DNA from: Pseudomonadota bacterium
GTDB lineage: Bacteria; Pseudomonadota; Gammaproteobacteria; Burkholderiales; Gallionellaceae
Direction: 5' to 3'
Assembly: GCA_021848465.1 (NCBI GenBank)
Contig: JAJZUP010000004.1
Span: 124,001 to 188,000, forward strand
DNA length: 64,000 nt
The notes beneath the pieces were generated by a model. It was not told the origin of the DNA. It did no database searches and was given only the letters and a program-made list of their open reading frames with translations. Position 1 is the first letter of the stretch, and each line of letters opens with the position of its first letter. The position numbers were made by a program, and so were the translations under genes. This document shows positions 45,630 through 54,416 of the stretch, piece after piece.

Positions 45630-46796
45630 TCAGAAATTGATCGTGGGTGTTGCTGAGCGTTGACGTTCCTCTTCCTCTCTTGCTGCCCGGTCGCGTGCTT
45701 CTTGCTGGCGGCGTTCTTCTTCCATCCTGGCGGCCTCGGCTGCCCGCCGCCGCTCTTCCTCAGCTTGTGCGGCTTCTTCTTTGCGGCGCCGCTCTTCTTC
45801 TGCTCGCGCTGCCTTGCGGGCTTCCTGGCGGGCACGTGCATCGCTTTCGGCTTTCCGCTGGCTCTTGGTCTGGGCGACAGGAGTATCGTCCGATATTGCC
45901 GGGTTTTTTACTTGGGTGTAATCAACCTGGCCACCGGCCAAGGCGTAGACCTCGGCGCGGATGCCTTCAGACATCTGCTCGCGCAGGCTATCACCGATCA
46001 CCGGGCTGACATTGGCCTTCAGGGTGGTTTCATAGCCTTCTGCCTCGCCGAACATCTGCTGTTTTACCACCTCCTTGTTGGAGAGGGTGGCCTGAACTTC
46101 GCTGCGGATCTCATCCTTGCTCAGATTGAAGTTTTTAACCTCGGTCAGCGAACTGACGAATACTATCGACCCTTGTTCTGAAGCTGCAACCTCGGCTGCT
46201 TTGGTTGCGCGATCCCTGCATTGCTTGATGGTCTCGTCTCCGCAGGTTGTGCGCGTAGTGACGGTTACTTCGCGGGTGGTCTGCATGGACAGGATTTGTT
46301 GATCAACCTGGGCGTTGACAATGGTGTCCACGTCGCGCTCGAAAGATTTTTCCAGAATCAGGAATTCGGCATATTTGCCCGACGCCTTGGCATTCAGGAT
46401 GCTGACCTGGTTCAGGTACTCATCGCTTTTGCTCCTTGCATCATTCAAGGCGGTAAGGGCTTCGCGGTTCCGGCTTTTGGCCTCAGCCAGTTTTTCAGGG
46501 GCGATCGTATCTGGAGATTCACGGTCGATTTTCTGTAATGCCGCCAATCGTTGTGCGGCCTGGTCACTTTCTTGTTGCAGATGGTCGATCGAGTCCAGCG
46601 TGGCATCGCTCTTGGTTTTTGCGGCAATCAAATCCTTGCTGATTTCATCCAGCTCCTTGACCTTGGCTTTGATGAGGTTGTTCTCCTGGGTGAGCTGGGT
46701 GCGCTGATCAGGAGCAAGGTGTGTTGCTGCGGCTACAGCCTGTGCATAGAAAACGAACATCAGGCTACTTATGGAAAATATAGAAATCAGTTTCAT
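45630..46796 (-). CDS. Exported coiled-coil protein with charged C-terminal repeat
   Basis: A 388-residue protein. The start at 46796 opens a signal peptide (MKLISIFSISSLMFVFYAQAVAA). Residues ~25-150 are heptad-like coiled coil (Gln/Leu/Lys/Asp-rich). A central domain (~150-290) has two cysteines (TTCGDETIKQCRDR) that may form a disulfide. The tail (~305-380) is a repetitive Arg/Glu/Ala helix (EEERRR units). I do not recognise the central domain. It heads a three-gene set of exported proteins. Confidence 0.7.
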   Translation of the reverse strand: MKLISIFSISSLMFVFYAQAVAAATHLAPDQRTQLTQENNLIKAKVKELDEISKDLIAAKTKSDATLDSIDHLQQESDQAAQRLAALQKIDRESPDTIAPEKLAEAKSRNREALTALNDARSKSDEYLNQVSILNAKASGKYAEFLILEKSFERDVDTIVNAQVDQQILSMQTTREVTVTTRTTCGDETIKQCRDRATKAAEVAASEQGSIVFVSSLTEVKNFNLSKDEIRSEVQATLSNKEVVKQQMFGEAEGYETTLKANVSPVIGDSLREQMSEGIRAEVYALAGGQVDYTQVKNPAISDDTPVAQTKSQRKAESDARARQEARKAARAEEERRRKEEAAQAEEERRRAAEAARMEEERRQQEARDRAAREEEERQRSATPTINF

Positions 46797-47073
46797 TTTT
46801 TTTATTGCCCAGGCTTGGATCGGGTGCTTTTTATGGCACTTGGGGCCAAATAGCAATAGCCCGGACTTTCTGAATTGCGTTTATAAATCATTGAGTTTTT
46901 GATGCTTATGCACCCTGTATATCTGAGTTGTACGGTACGCCCAAATTACATCTGGGTCAATATCTGTGGTGCAGAAAAATATTACGCTGATGGCCTGTTT
47001 GGGGTATGGCGGGCCGAATAGGTTTGCTGGGGGTGGGCTACAATATTCCGGCTCGTGGTTCGTCTTCACGAGC
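46797..47073. other. Non-coding divergent intergenic region before the sigma factor gene
   Basis: About 280 A/T-rich bases between divergent genes. A TACAAT -10-like box lies at 47039-47044, 30 bases before the first possible start of the sigma factor; no matching -35 at proper spacing. I see no small gene. Confidence 0.4.
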
Positions 47074-47652
47074 ATGCAGACTACATTACAACTTAACGTG
47101 TCCATGGTGGAGAAGAACAAGCGAATTGCTGAAACATTTTCGCGTGAACGAGGTCGCTTGCGTGGATTTATCCGGCGGCGCGTGCCTGATGTAAACGATG
47201 CAGAAGAAATCCTGCAGGATGTTTTCTTTGAGTTTATCCAGGCATATCGCTTGCCCGGCGCGATTGAGCAGGTCGGCGCCTGGCTTTATCGGGTAGCACG
47301 CAATCGCATCATTGACCGCTTCAGGAAAAAGCGTGAAGAACCGTTGCCGGAAATTGCTGGCTCAGATGATGAGGAGCGGCACTGGCTGGATGAGGTATTG
47401 CCTGCGGCTGAAGGTAGTCCGGAGGCGGCTTATGCGCGTTCGGTACTGCTTGAGGAAATTTTTGCGGCCTTGCAGGATTTGCCGGTTGAGCAGCGTGAGG
47501 TGTTTATCGCGCATGAGTTGGAGGGCAGGAGCTTCAAGGAGCTTGAGGCGGGGCTGGGTGTTGGCCTGAATACGCTGCTGGCGCGCAAGCGTTATGCGGT
47601 GTTATTCCTGCGCCGGCGCTTGCAGGAAATCTACGATGAATTTGATTTGTGA
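47074..47652 (+). CDS. ECF-type RNA polymerase sigma factor
   Basis: About 192 residues (182 if the ATG at 47104 is used; neither has a strong ribosome-binding site). Sigma region 2 is visible as VNDAEEILQDVFFEFIQAY with WLYRVARNRIIDRFRKK, and region 4 as LPVEQREVFIAHELEGRSFKELEAGLGVGLNTLLARKRYAV. No anti-sigma factor with a ZAS domain is adjacent; the next gene encodes a small Cys/His-rich membrane protein. Regulon unknown. Confidence 0.88.
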   Translation: MQTTLQLNVSMVEKNKRIAETFSRERGRLRGFIRRRVPDVNDAEEILQDVFFEFIQAYRLPGAIEQVGAWLYRVARNRIIDRFRKKREEPLPEIAGSDDEERHWLDEVLPAAEGSPEAAYARSVLLEEIFAALQDLPVEQREVFIAHELEGRSFKELEAGLGVGLNTLLARKRYAVLFLRRRLQEIYDEFDL

Positions 47653-47663
47653 AGGAGACTGAC

Positions 47664-47981
47664 ATGAGTTGCAAGGCGAAATGCTGGAAAATCGGAGTGC
47701 TGGTAGTGGTTGGAGTTGCTGCACTTGGCTGGGTGGTGATGTTGTTATGGAACTGGCTATTGCCCGAGTTGTTCGGTATTCATCCGATCAGCTATGTGCA
47801 GGCGATCGGCGTGCTGCTGTTAAGCAAGATATTGTTTGGCGGCTTGCGCGGACACTGTGCGCATGGTCATTGGCATCGCCAGCGCATGGAGCGGATGGCG
47901 CCCGAAGAGCGCGATAAATTCCTGGCCGGTATGCGCGGCTGTTGCGGCAGCAGCAAGGCCGGCAAGGAAGGTTTGGAATAG
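47664..47981 (+). CDS. Small Cys/His-rich membrane protein linked to the ECF sigma factor
   Basis: A 105-residue protein with two hydrophobic helices (about 12-34 and 45-63, ending LLLSKILFGG). A cytosolic tail has clustered potential metal ligands (GHCAHGHWHRQRMERM and MRGCCG), and the N-terminus has CKAKC. Good AAGGAG upstream; it begins 11 bases after the sigma stop. Similar small membrane proteins occur beside ECF sigma genes elsewhere. It may act as a metal-responsive regulator, but no anti-sigma motif is visible. Confidence 0.7.
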   Translation: MSCKAKCWKIGVLVVVGVAALGWVVMLLWNWLLPELFGIHPISYVQAIGVLLLSKILFGGLRGHCAHGHWHRQRMERMAPEERDKFLAGMRGCCGSSKAGKEGLE

Positions 47982-48041
47982 GAAGCAGCACCGGGTTTGG
48001 CGCGGCAGTAAGGCATACCCCCGGTTTTGCTGCCTGCGCTG

Positions 48042-48082
48042 AGTAATTCAGTCGCTTGACTTAATCAAGCGACTGAATTACT
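48042..48082. promoter_or_regulatory. Perfect 18-bp inverted repeat, likely TetR operator
   Basis: Two identical 18-base arms (48042-48059 and 48065-48082) around a 5-base spacer, with no T-run after it. It lies 37 bases before the TetR-family gene, where autoregulation of the regulator and the efflux operon would be exerted. A stem this long could also form in RNA. Confidence 0.75.
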
Positions 48083-48119
48083 GTTCGCGGCCTTAAATTA
48101 CGACTGAAAATACTGGGAC

Positions 48120-48833
48120 ATGAGTGAGAAAGCCAAACCGGATCGTGCCTGTTTGTTGATGCAGACAGCGCAGCGCCTGTTCGGATATCAGCCGACCGCG
48201 CAGGAAGAAACGCGCTGGCGTTTGTTGCAAGCGGCGATGGAAGTATTTGCGGACGAGGGTTACCACGCCGCAACGACACGGGAAATATGCAAGCGTGCCG
48301 GAGTCAACCTGGCGTCCATCCACTATTACTTCGGCGACAAGGCCGAGCTGTATCGCGAGGTGTTCCGCTTGCCGTTCCTCAACGAGTGCAATGCCTTTAT
48401 CAAGGTGGATATTGCGCAAAGCCCGCTGGCCGACGCCCTGCGCGCCTTTTACGAATGGTTCTTCCCATCGTTTGGCGAAGATCCGATGCTGCAGTTTTTC
48501 CTGCGCTTGCATGCACGCGAAGAGGCCGAGCCTAGCGGCGTGCTGGGAGATGCGATGATTGAGGCTTTTCGCCCCAATCACGAAAAAATGCTTGCCTTGT
48601 TATGCCGGGAATTCGGCTTGGAAACGCCTGACGTGGAAGTGGACCGGTTGACGTTTGCGCTGTTAGGGCTCGCAACAGTGTATTTCCACGGGCGCACTGC
48701 CATCAGCGGTTTTGCACCCCATCTGGTCGATGGGCAGGGCGCGCGCGAGTTGATGGTGGAGCGGCTGGTCGACTATGGCGTGGCGATGGTCGAATCGGAG
48801 CGCAAGCGCCGTAGCAGCGAAAAGAAAAAATAA
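48120..48833 (+). CDS. TetR/AcrR-family regulator with CerR-type C-terminal domain
   Basis: A 237-residue repressor. The N-terminal HTH reads ATTREICKRAGVNLASIHYYFGDKAELYREVF. The C-terminal ligand domain (~85-230) matches the CerR/DUF1956 type (LREFYEWF-like segments, LHAREEAEPSG). It precedes, and is codirectional with, the RND efflux genes and probably controls them through the long palindrome at 48042-48082. A Lys/Arg tail closes the protein. Confidence 0.9.
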   Translation: MSEKAKPDRACLLMQTAQRLFGYQPTAQEETRWRLLQAAMEVFADEGYHAATTREICKRAGVNLASIHYYFGDKAELYREVFRLPFLNECNAFIKVDIAQSPLADALRAFYEWFFPSFGEDPMLQFFLRLHAREEAEPSGVLGDAMIEAFRPNHEKMLALLCREFGLETPDVEVDRLTFALLGLATVYFHGRTAISGFAPHLVDGQGARELMVERLVDYGVAMVESERKRRSSEKKK

Positions 48834-48890
48834 TCAGGCAGTAAAGCGCAAGCCGCAGGGCTTGTCTGCTCAAAATGGATGGAGAGAGAA

Positions 48891-49811
48891 ATGCGAGTTC
48901 ATGCGAAGAAATATCAATCATTGCTGTTGAAATTCGGCCTGCCGGCTTTGGTCCTGTCTGGTGTGGCGCTCTGGTTGGCCGGCAGCAGCAAGGCGGAGCA
49001 GCCGGCGCCGGCTACGGCCAGCAGGCCGGCCCTGACGGTACGCACCACCACGTTGCAGGAAGACAAATGGGCGCGCACGCTGACCGCCAACGGCAGCATC
49101 CTGCCCTGGCAGGAGGCCGTGATTTCGGCGCAGATGCAGGGCGTGCGCATTGCCGATGTGAAAGTCAGCATCGGCGACCGCGTCAGGCAAGGAGATGTGC
49201 TGGTCACCCTGAACAATTCCATGCGTGCGGACGATAAGGGGCCAGAGGGTATTATCGTTGCCCCGGACGACGGCATCATTTCTGCCGCCAACGCGAATGT
49301 CGGTTCGATGGTGCAGCAGGGTGCGGAGTTGTTCCGCCTGATACGCAAGGGACGTCTGGAATGGCGCGCCGAACTGACTGCGGATGAGCTGATGCTGTTG
49401 CGCCGGGGTATGCCGGTTTCCATTACGGTGGGCGAAGGCCGCGTGGTCAAGGGAACGGTACGCGCGATCTCGCCCTCGGTAAACAGCCAGACGCGTTATG
49501 GCTATGCGCTGGTGGCGCTGGGGGACAGCGACGGAATCATTGCCGGCGCGTATGCACGCGGAACCTTTGACATCAGCGGCGGCAAGAAAACGGTGCAGTC
49601 CCTGCCGCAGTCTGCCGTATTGCAGCGCGGCAACCTGGCGTATGTGCTGACCATCGGCGAGGGCAATCGCGTGCACGAGCAGCCGGTAACTCTCGGCCAG
49701 CGCTTTTCCGACCATGTGCAGATCCGGCAGGGACTCAAACCAGGGGTGCCGGTGATCGAGAGCGGCGGGGCCTTCCTGACTGAGGGCGATGTCGTGCAGG
49801 TGGTGCAATAA
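48891..49811 (+). CDS. RND efflux periplasmic adaptor lacking the alpha-hairpin
   Basis: A 306-residue membrane-fusion protein, short for the family. It starts at 48891 after GGAGAGAG; an N-terminal helix (~12-31) anchors it. The two halves of the lipoyl domain are present (~75-107, GDRVRQGDVLVTLN; ~121-151, IVAPDDGIISAANANVG), but they are joined by only about 13 residues (108-120) instead of the usual 60-100-residue coiled-coil hairpin. Beta-barrel and membrane-proximal domains follow. It is tightly coupled to the RND pump (2-base gap). Confidence 0.88.
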   Translation: MRVHAKKYQSLLLKFGLPALVLSGVALWLAGSSKAEQPAPATASRPALTVRTTTLQEDKWARTLTANGSILPWQEAVISAQMQGVRIADVKVSIGDRVRQGDVLVTLNNSMRADDKGPEGIIVAPDDGIISAANANVGSMVQQGAELFRLIRKGRLEWRAELTADELMLLRRGMPVSITVGEGRVVKGTVRAISPSVNSQTRYGYALVALGDSDGIIAGAYARGTFDISGGKKTVQSLPQSAVLQRGNLAYVLTIGEGNRVHEQPVTLGQRFSDHVQIRQGLKPGVPVIESGGAFLTEGDVVQVVQ

Positions 49812-49813
49812 TC

Positions 49814-52800
49814 ATGAACGTATCCTCCTGGTCAATCCGCAACCCCATCCCCGCCGTGCTTGGCTTCGTGATGCTCACCTTCATGGGTATCATGGCCTTC
49901 AAGGCGATGAAGATTCAATTGTTCCCGGACATCGATTTGCCGATGGTGACGGTAACTGCCACCATGCCCGGCGCCTCGCCGGACCAGATGGAAGCCGAGG
50001 TGGCGCGCAAGATCGAGAACGTGCTGGCCGGCCTGCAAGGGCTCAAGCATGTCTACACCCACATCAGCGACGGAACCGCCGTGGTGTCCTGTGAATTCAG
50101 GCTGGAGCGCAAAACGCAGGATGCACTGGAAGATGTGCGCTCAGCCGTGTCGCGTATCCGTAGCGACTTGCCCAAGGAAATGCTGGACCCGGTCATCAAC
50201 AAGGTCGAACTTAGCAGCAAGCCCATCCTGACCTATACCATCGATGCGCCGGGCATGAGCGAGGAGGCCTTGTCCTGGTTCGTCGACGACGACATGACCA
50301 AGCTGTTGCTCGGCGTCAAAGGCGTGGGGGCGGTCAACCGCGTCGGCGGCGTGACGCGCCAGGTGCAGGTGCAACTCGATCCGCAGAAGTTGCTGGCGTT
50401 GAATCTTTCCGCCGCCGAGGTCTCCAGCCAGTTGCGCCAGATACAGCTCGAAGCACCGGGCGGTCGTACCGACCTGGGCGGGATGGAGCAATCCGTGCGG
50501 ACCGTGGCAACCGTGCAGACCGCGGCACAGCTTGCTGAAATGGAAATCAGCCTGCGCGACGGGCGTCACATCCGGCTGGACCAGGTTGCCGATGTCAGCG
50601 ACACGATTGCCGAGCGACGCTCCGCCGCGCTGCATAACGGCAAGCCGGTGGTGGGATTCGAAATCATCCGCTCGCTCGGCGCCAGCGATGTCGAAGTGGC
50701 GCAGGGCGTGGACAAGGCGCTCGCCGGTTTGCAGAAGGCGCATCCGGAACTCAAGGTAGAGAAAGTTTTCAACACCGTCGACCAGGTATATGAGACCTAC
50801 AAGGGCTCGATGGAAATGATCTTCGAGGGCTCATTGCTGGCCGTGATCGTGGTGGTGTTCTTCCTGCGCAACGCACGTGCCACCATCGTGGCGGCCACTG
50901 CCTTGCCGCTCGCCGTGATTCCCACGTTTGCGCTGATGTATGTGTTCGGCTTCACGATCAACCTGGTGACCTTGCTGGCGCTGTCGCTGGTAGTCGGGGT
51001 GCTGGTGGACGATGCGATCGTCGAGATCGAGAACATCATGCGTCACCTGGAAATGGGCAAGAAACCTTACGACGCCGCGATGGAAGCCGCCGCCGAAATC
51101 GGCATGGCGGTGATCGCGACCACCTTCACGCTGGTTGCCGTATTCCTGCCCACCGCGTTCATGAGCGGGGTGCCGGGGCGTTTCTTCGTGCAATTCGGCT
51201 GGACGGCGGCGGTGGCGGTATTGTTTTCGCTGGTGGTGGCGCGTCTGCTGACGCCGATGATGTCGGCCTACCTGCTCAAGCCGCGTGTACATCATGACAC
51301 GCCGAAATGGATAACCATCTATCTGGGATGGGCACAGTGGTGCTTGAATAACCGCAAGAAAACCTTGCTGGCGACGGCCGTTTTCTTCTTCGGTTCGTTC
51401 ATGCTGGCGGGCACGTTGCCGACCGCTTTCCAGCCCAAGGATAACGTGTCGCAGACGCAGGTGTCGCTGACCTTGCCGCCGGGCAGCCGCTTCGAGCAAA
51501 CCTATGCCCTGGCCGAACAGGCGCGCCAGATTGTGATGCAGAACCCGAATGTCATCCTGGTCTACACCGCCATCGGTGGGGGGGCGACCGGCGGCAACGC
51601 ATTCGAGCCGGCCAGCGCGGCCGATGTGCGCAAGGCGACCTTGTCGATCCAGTTGAAGCCGCGCGGTGAGCGCTCGTTGCGCAAGCAGCAGATAGAGGAT
51701 CAGTTGCGCGAAGCGATGCGCGTGTTGCCCGGTGTGCGCGTCAAGGTCGGGCTGGGCTCGGGCGCCGATAAATACCAACTGGTGCTGACCAGCGAGGATG
51801 GGGCGTTGCTGGCCCAACATGCGCTGACAGTCGGGCAGGAATTGCGCACCATCCCGGGCATCGGCAATGTGGTGTCGAATTCCAGCGTGTTGCGTCCCGA
51901 AGTGGTGGTGCGGCCTGACTTTGCCAAGGCGGCCGACTTGGGTGTGACTTCCAGCGCGATCGCGGAGACCTTGCGTGTGGCGACCAATGGCGACTATGAC
52001 CAGTCGCTGGCCAAGCTCAACCTGCCGGACCGGCAATTGCCGATTGTGGTGAAGCTGCGCGATGCGGCGCGCCAGGATCTTGATTTGCTGGCGCGCCTGG
52101 TGGTGCCGGGTGCGCGCGGGCCGGTGATGCTGGGCAATGTGGCCAGCCTGAACATCGAGAGCGGCCCGGCACAGATCGACCGTTACGACCGCCAGCGCGA
52201 CATCAGTTTCGACATCGAATTGGCTGGACAGCCTTTGGGCAAGGTGCAAGCGGCGGTGAAGGCATTGCCGTCGATCAAGAACATGCCGGCAGGCGTGGAG
52301 ATGGCGCCGATAGGGGATGCCGAGGCGATGCAGGAATTGTTTGCCAGCTTCGGCCTCGCGATGTTCACCGGGGTGATGTGCATTTACATTGTGCTGGTGC
52401 TGTTGTTCAAGGATTTCATGCAGCCGGCGACGATTCTGTGGGCATTGATCCTGTCGATTCCCGGCGCGTTCATGGCGCTGTTCCTGACGCATACGGCGAT
52501 CTCGATGCCTTCGATGATCGGCCTGATCATGCTGATGGGGATCGCCACCAAGAACTCCATCCTGCTGGTCGAGTATGCGATCGTGTCGCGGCGCGATCGC
52601 GGCATGGGACGCACCGAGGCCTTGCTGGATGCCTGCAAGAAGCGCGCGCGTCCGATTGTCATGACGACCATGGCGATGGGCGCGGGCATGCTGCCGGTGG
52701 CCCTGGATGTCGGCATGGGGGATGGCAGCTTCCGCGCGCCCATGGCTATCGTGGTGATCGGCGGATTGATCACTTCGACATTCCTGAGCTTGTTGGTGAT

Positions 52801-52897
52801 TCCCGTGGTCTTTACCTATGTGGATGACGGGATTGAATGGTTGCGCCGCATGGTGCGCAAGATCAGGCCGGATTTCGGCCAACGGGTAGCCGAATAA
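49814..52897 (+). CDS. RND multidrug efflux permease (HAE1 type)
   Basis: A 1027-residue inner-membrane pump with 12 helices and two large periplasmic loops. TM4 has the proton-relay aspartates in VGVLVDDAIVEIENI, and the C-terminal half has MGIATKNSILLVEYA. HAE1 family members export drugs, solvents or bile-like compounds. Length is standard. It lies between the adaptor and an outer-membrane TolC-type gene, giving a complete tripartite set. Confidence 0.95.
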   Translation: MNVSSWSIRNPIPAVLGFVMLTFMGIMAFKAMKIQLFPDIDLPMVTVTATMPGASPDQMEAEVARKIENVLAGLQGLKHVYTHISDGTAVVSCEFRLERKTQDALEDVRSAVSRIRSDLPKEMLDPVINKVELSSKPILTYTIDAPGMSEEALSWFVDDDMTKLLLGVKGVGAVNRVGGVTRQVQVQLDPQKLLALNLSAAEVSSQLRQIQLEAPGGRTDLGGMEQSVRTVATVQTAAQLAEMEISLRDGRHIRLDQVADVSDTIAERRSAALHNGKPVVGFEIIRSLGASDVEVAQGVDKALAGLQKAHPELKVEKVFNTVDQVYETYKGSMEMIFEGSLLAVIVVVFFLRNARATIVAATALPLAVIPTFALMYVFGFTINLVTLLALSLVVGVLVDDAIVEIENIMRHLEMGKKPYDAAMEAAAEIGMAVIATTFTLVAVFLPTAFMSGVPGRFFVQFGWTAAVAVLFSLVVARLLTPMMSAYLLKPRVHHDTPKWITIYLGWAQWCLNNRKKTLLATAVFFFGSFMLAGTLPTAFQPKDNVSQTQVSLTLPPGSRFEQTYALAEQARQIVMQNPNVILVYTAIGGGATGGNAFEPASAADVRKATLSIQLKPRGERSLRKQQIEDQLREAMRVLPGVRVKVGLGSGADKYQLVLTSEDGALLAQHALTVGQELRTIPGIGNVVSNSSVLRPEVVVRPDFAKAADLGVTSSAIAETLRVATNGDYDQSLAKLNLPDRQLPIVVKLRDAARQDLDLLARLVVPGARGPVMLGNVASLNIESGPAQIDRYDRQRDISFDIELAGQPLGKVQAAVKALPSIKNMPAGVEMAPIGDAEAMQELFASFGLAMFTGVMCIYIVLVLLFKDFMQPATILWALILSIPGAFMALFLTHTAISMPSMIGLIMLMGIATKNSILLVEYAIVSRRDRGMGRTEALLDACKKRARPIVMTTMAMGAGMLPVALDVGMGDGSFRAPMAIVVIGGLITSTFLSLLVIPVVFTYVDDGIEWLRRMVRKIRPDFGQRVAE

Positions 52898-52922
52898 TTG
52901 TAGCCGCGAAAACAGGAGAGCA

Positions 52923-54254
52923 ATGATGAAACTTTCGATGATGGCAGTGGCAATTTTGGGCGTGATGGGAGTACAGGCGGAAGCGGGGGCGGCCGACTTG
53001 CTGGAGGTTTACCGGGCAGCGCAGGCCCAGGATCCAGTGATTGCCGCAGCGCAGGCGTCGCGCCAAGCCGGACAGGAGAAGCTGGTGCAGGGACGCGCGG
53101 CAATATTGCCCAGCGTGACACTGTCGGCCAACTCAACCTACAACGACAACCAGATCCAGTTTCCCGGGGCGACGCGCCAGATGACCTACAATTCATCCGG
53201 CGCCGGGGTGACTTTGGTGCAGCCATTGTTCCGGCAGCAGAACTGGCTGGCCTATACCGAGTCCGAACTCCAGACCGGCATCTCCGATGCGCAATACCAG
53301 CAGGCACAGCAGGACCTGATCGTGCGCGTTGCCCAAGCTTATTTCGATGTGCTGGTTGCGCAGGATAGCGTGCAACTGGCCGAAGCCCAGAAACAGGCCA
53401 TTGCCGAGCAACGCGAGCAGGCGCGCCGCAATTTCGAGGTGGGTACGGCAACCATTACCGATACCTACGAGGCGCAAGCGCGTTATGACCTGACCGATGC
53501 ACAGTTGATCGCCGCGCAGAGCAACCTGGAAATCAAACGGCGTGCATTGCAGCAGATCACCAACAGCGAGGTTGACGGCCTGAGGTCGCTGGAGTCTTCG
53601 CTGAAGCTGGAGGCTCCGCAGCCGGACGATGTCGCAAAATGGGTGGACGATGCGCAGCAGCACAACCTGCAAATCCTGATTGCGCGCGCGAGTGCGGAAT
53701 TGGCCGACAAGGAGGTGGATCGCAACCGCGGCGGACATTACCCAACGGTAGACCTGGTGGCGAACTATATCCAGAACTCCTCGAACGGCGGCGTGTTCAA
53801 CGGTACCGGGTACGGCGCGGCCGATACCACCAGCAAATCGGTGGGCGTGCAGCTCAACATGCCGTTGTTCCAGGGCGGCGCGACACAATCCAAATGGCGC
53901 GAGGCGGAGGCCAACCGCGAGAAGGCCCAGCAGGATCTGGAAAATGCCAAGCGCAATGTCACGGTGCAGGTACGTCAAGCCTATCTGGGCGTGGTCAACG
54001 GCATTTCGCAGGTGCAGGCATTGCAGCAGGCGCTGAAGTCCAGCACGAGCCTGCTGGATGCCAGCAAACTCGGGCAGAAGGTGGGGGTGCGCACCAACCT
54101 GGATGTGCTGAATGCGCAACAGCAATTGTTCGCGACCCGCCGCGACCTGTACCAGGCGCAGTACAACTACCTGCTCAGCGAGCTGCGCCTGAAGGCTGCC
54201 GTAGGCGGATTGGACGAGTCAGCCCTGTTACACGTCAACCAGGCTTTGCATTAA
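52923..54254 (+). CDS. TolC-family outer-membrane efflux channel
   Basis: A 443-residue protein with a signal peptide (~1-23) and the duplicated TolC fold: LEVYRAAQAQDPVIAAA ... AQAYFDVLVAQDSVQLAEAQ in the first half and GVQLNMPLFQGGATQSKWREAEANREKAQQDL in the second. CAGGAGA lies before the ATGATG start. It is the outer-membrane partner of the RND pump and closest to TolC rather than the OprM lipoprotein type. Confidence 0.93.
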   Translation: MMKLSMMAVAILGVMGVQAEAGAADLLEVYRAAQAQDPVIAAAQASRQAGQEKLVQGRAAILPSVTLSANSTYNDNQIQFPGATRQMTYNSSGAGVTLVQPLFRQQNWLAYTESELQTGISDAQYQQAQQDLIVRVAQAYFDVLVAQDSVQLAEAQKQAIAEQREQARRNFEVGTATITDTYEAQARYDLTDAQLIAAQSNLEIKRRALQQITNSEVDGLRSLESSLKLEAPQPDDVAKWVDDAQQHNLQILIARASAELADKEVDRNRGGHYPTVDLVANYIQNSSNGGVFNGTGYGAADTTSKSVGVQLNMPLFQGGATQSKWREAEANREKAQQDLENAKRNVTVQVRQAYLGVVNGISQVQALQQALKSSTSLLDASKLGQKVGVRTNLDVLNAQQQLFATRRDLYQAQYNYLLSELRLKAAVGGLDESALLHVNQALH

Positions 54255-54416
54255 CCCCAGAGGGTCTGCCCACCTGTGCGTGTGGCAGGCCGCGAAAAAG
54301 CCGGAAATTTGCATGTTGCTTGGCTATTCAGAATGGGGGCGTATTGCCGATAATCCTGCTCATGAGGCGTCCCTGTAGGGGATGAGCGTGCTTATGGGCA
54401 GGATGATCTTTCGCTA

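Noticed and set aside
50831-52882. A 683-residue minus-strand open frame
   Set aside because: Antisense to the RND pump, with His/Arg/Gln-rich composition and no known motif.
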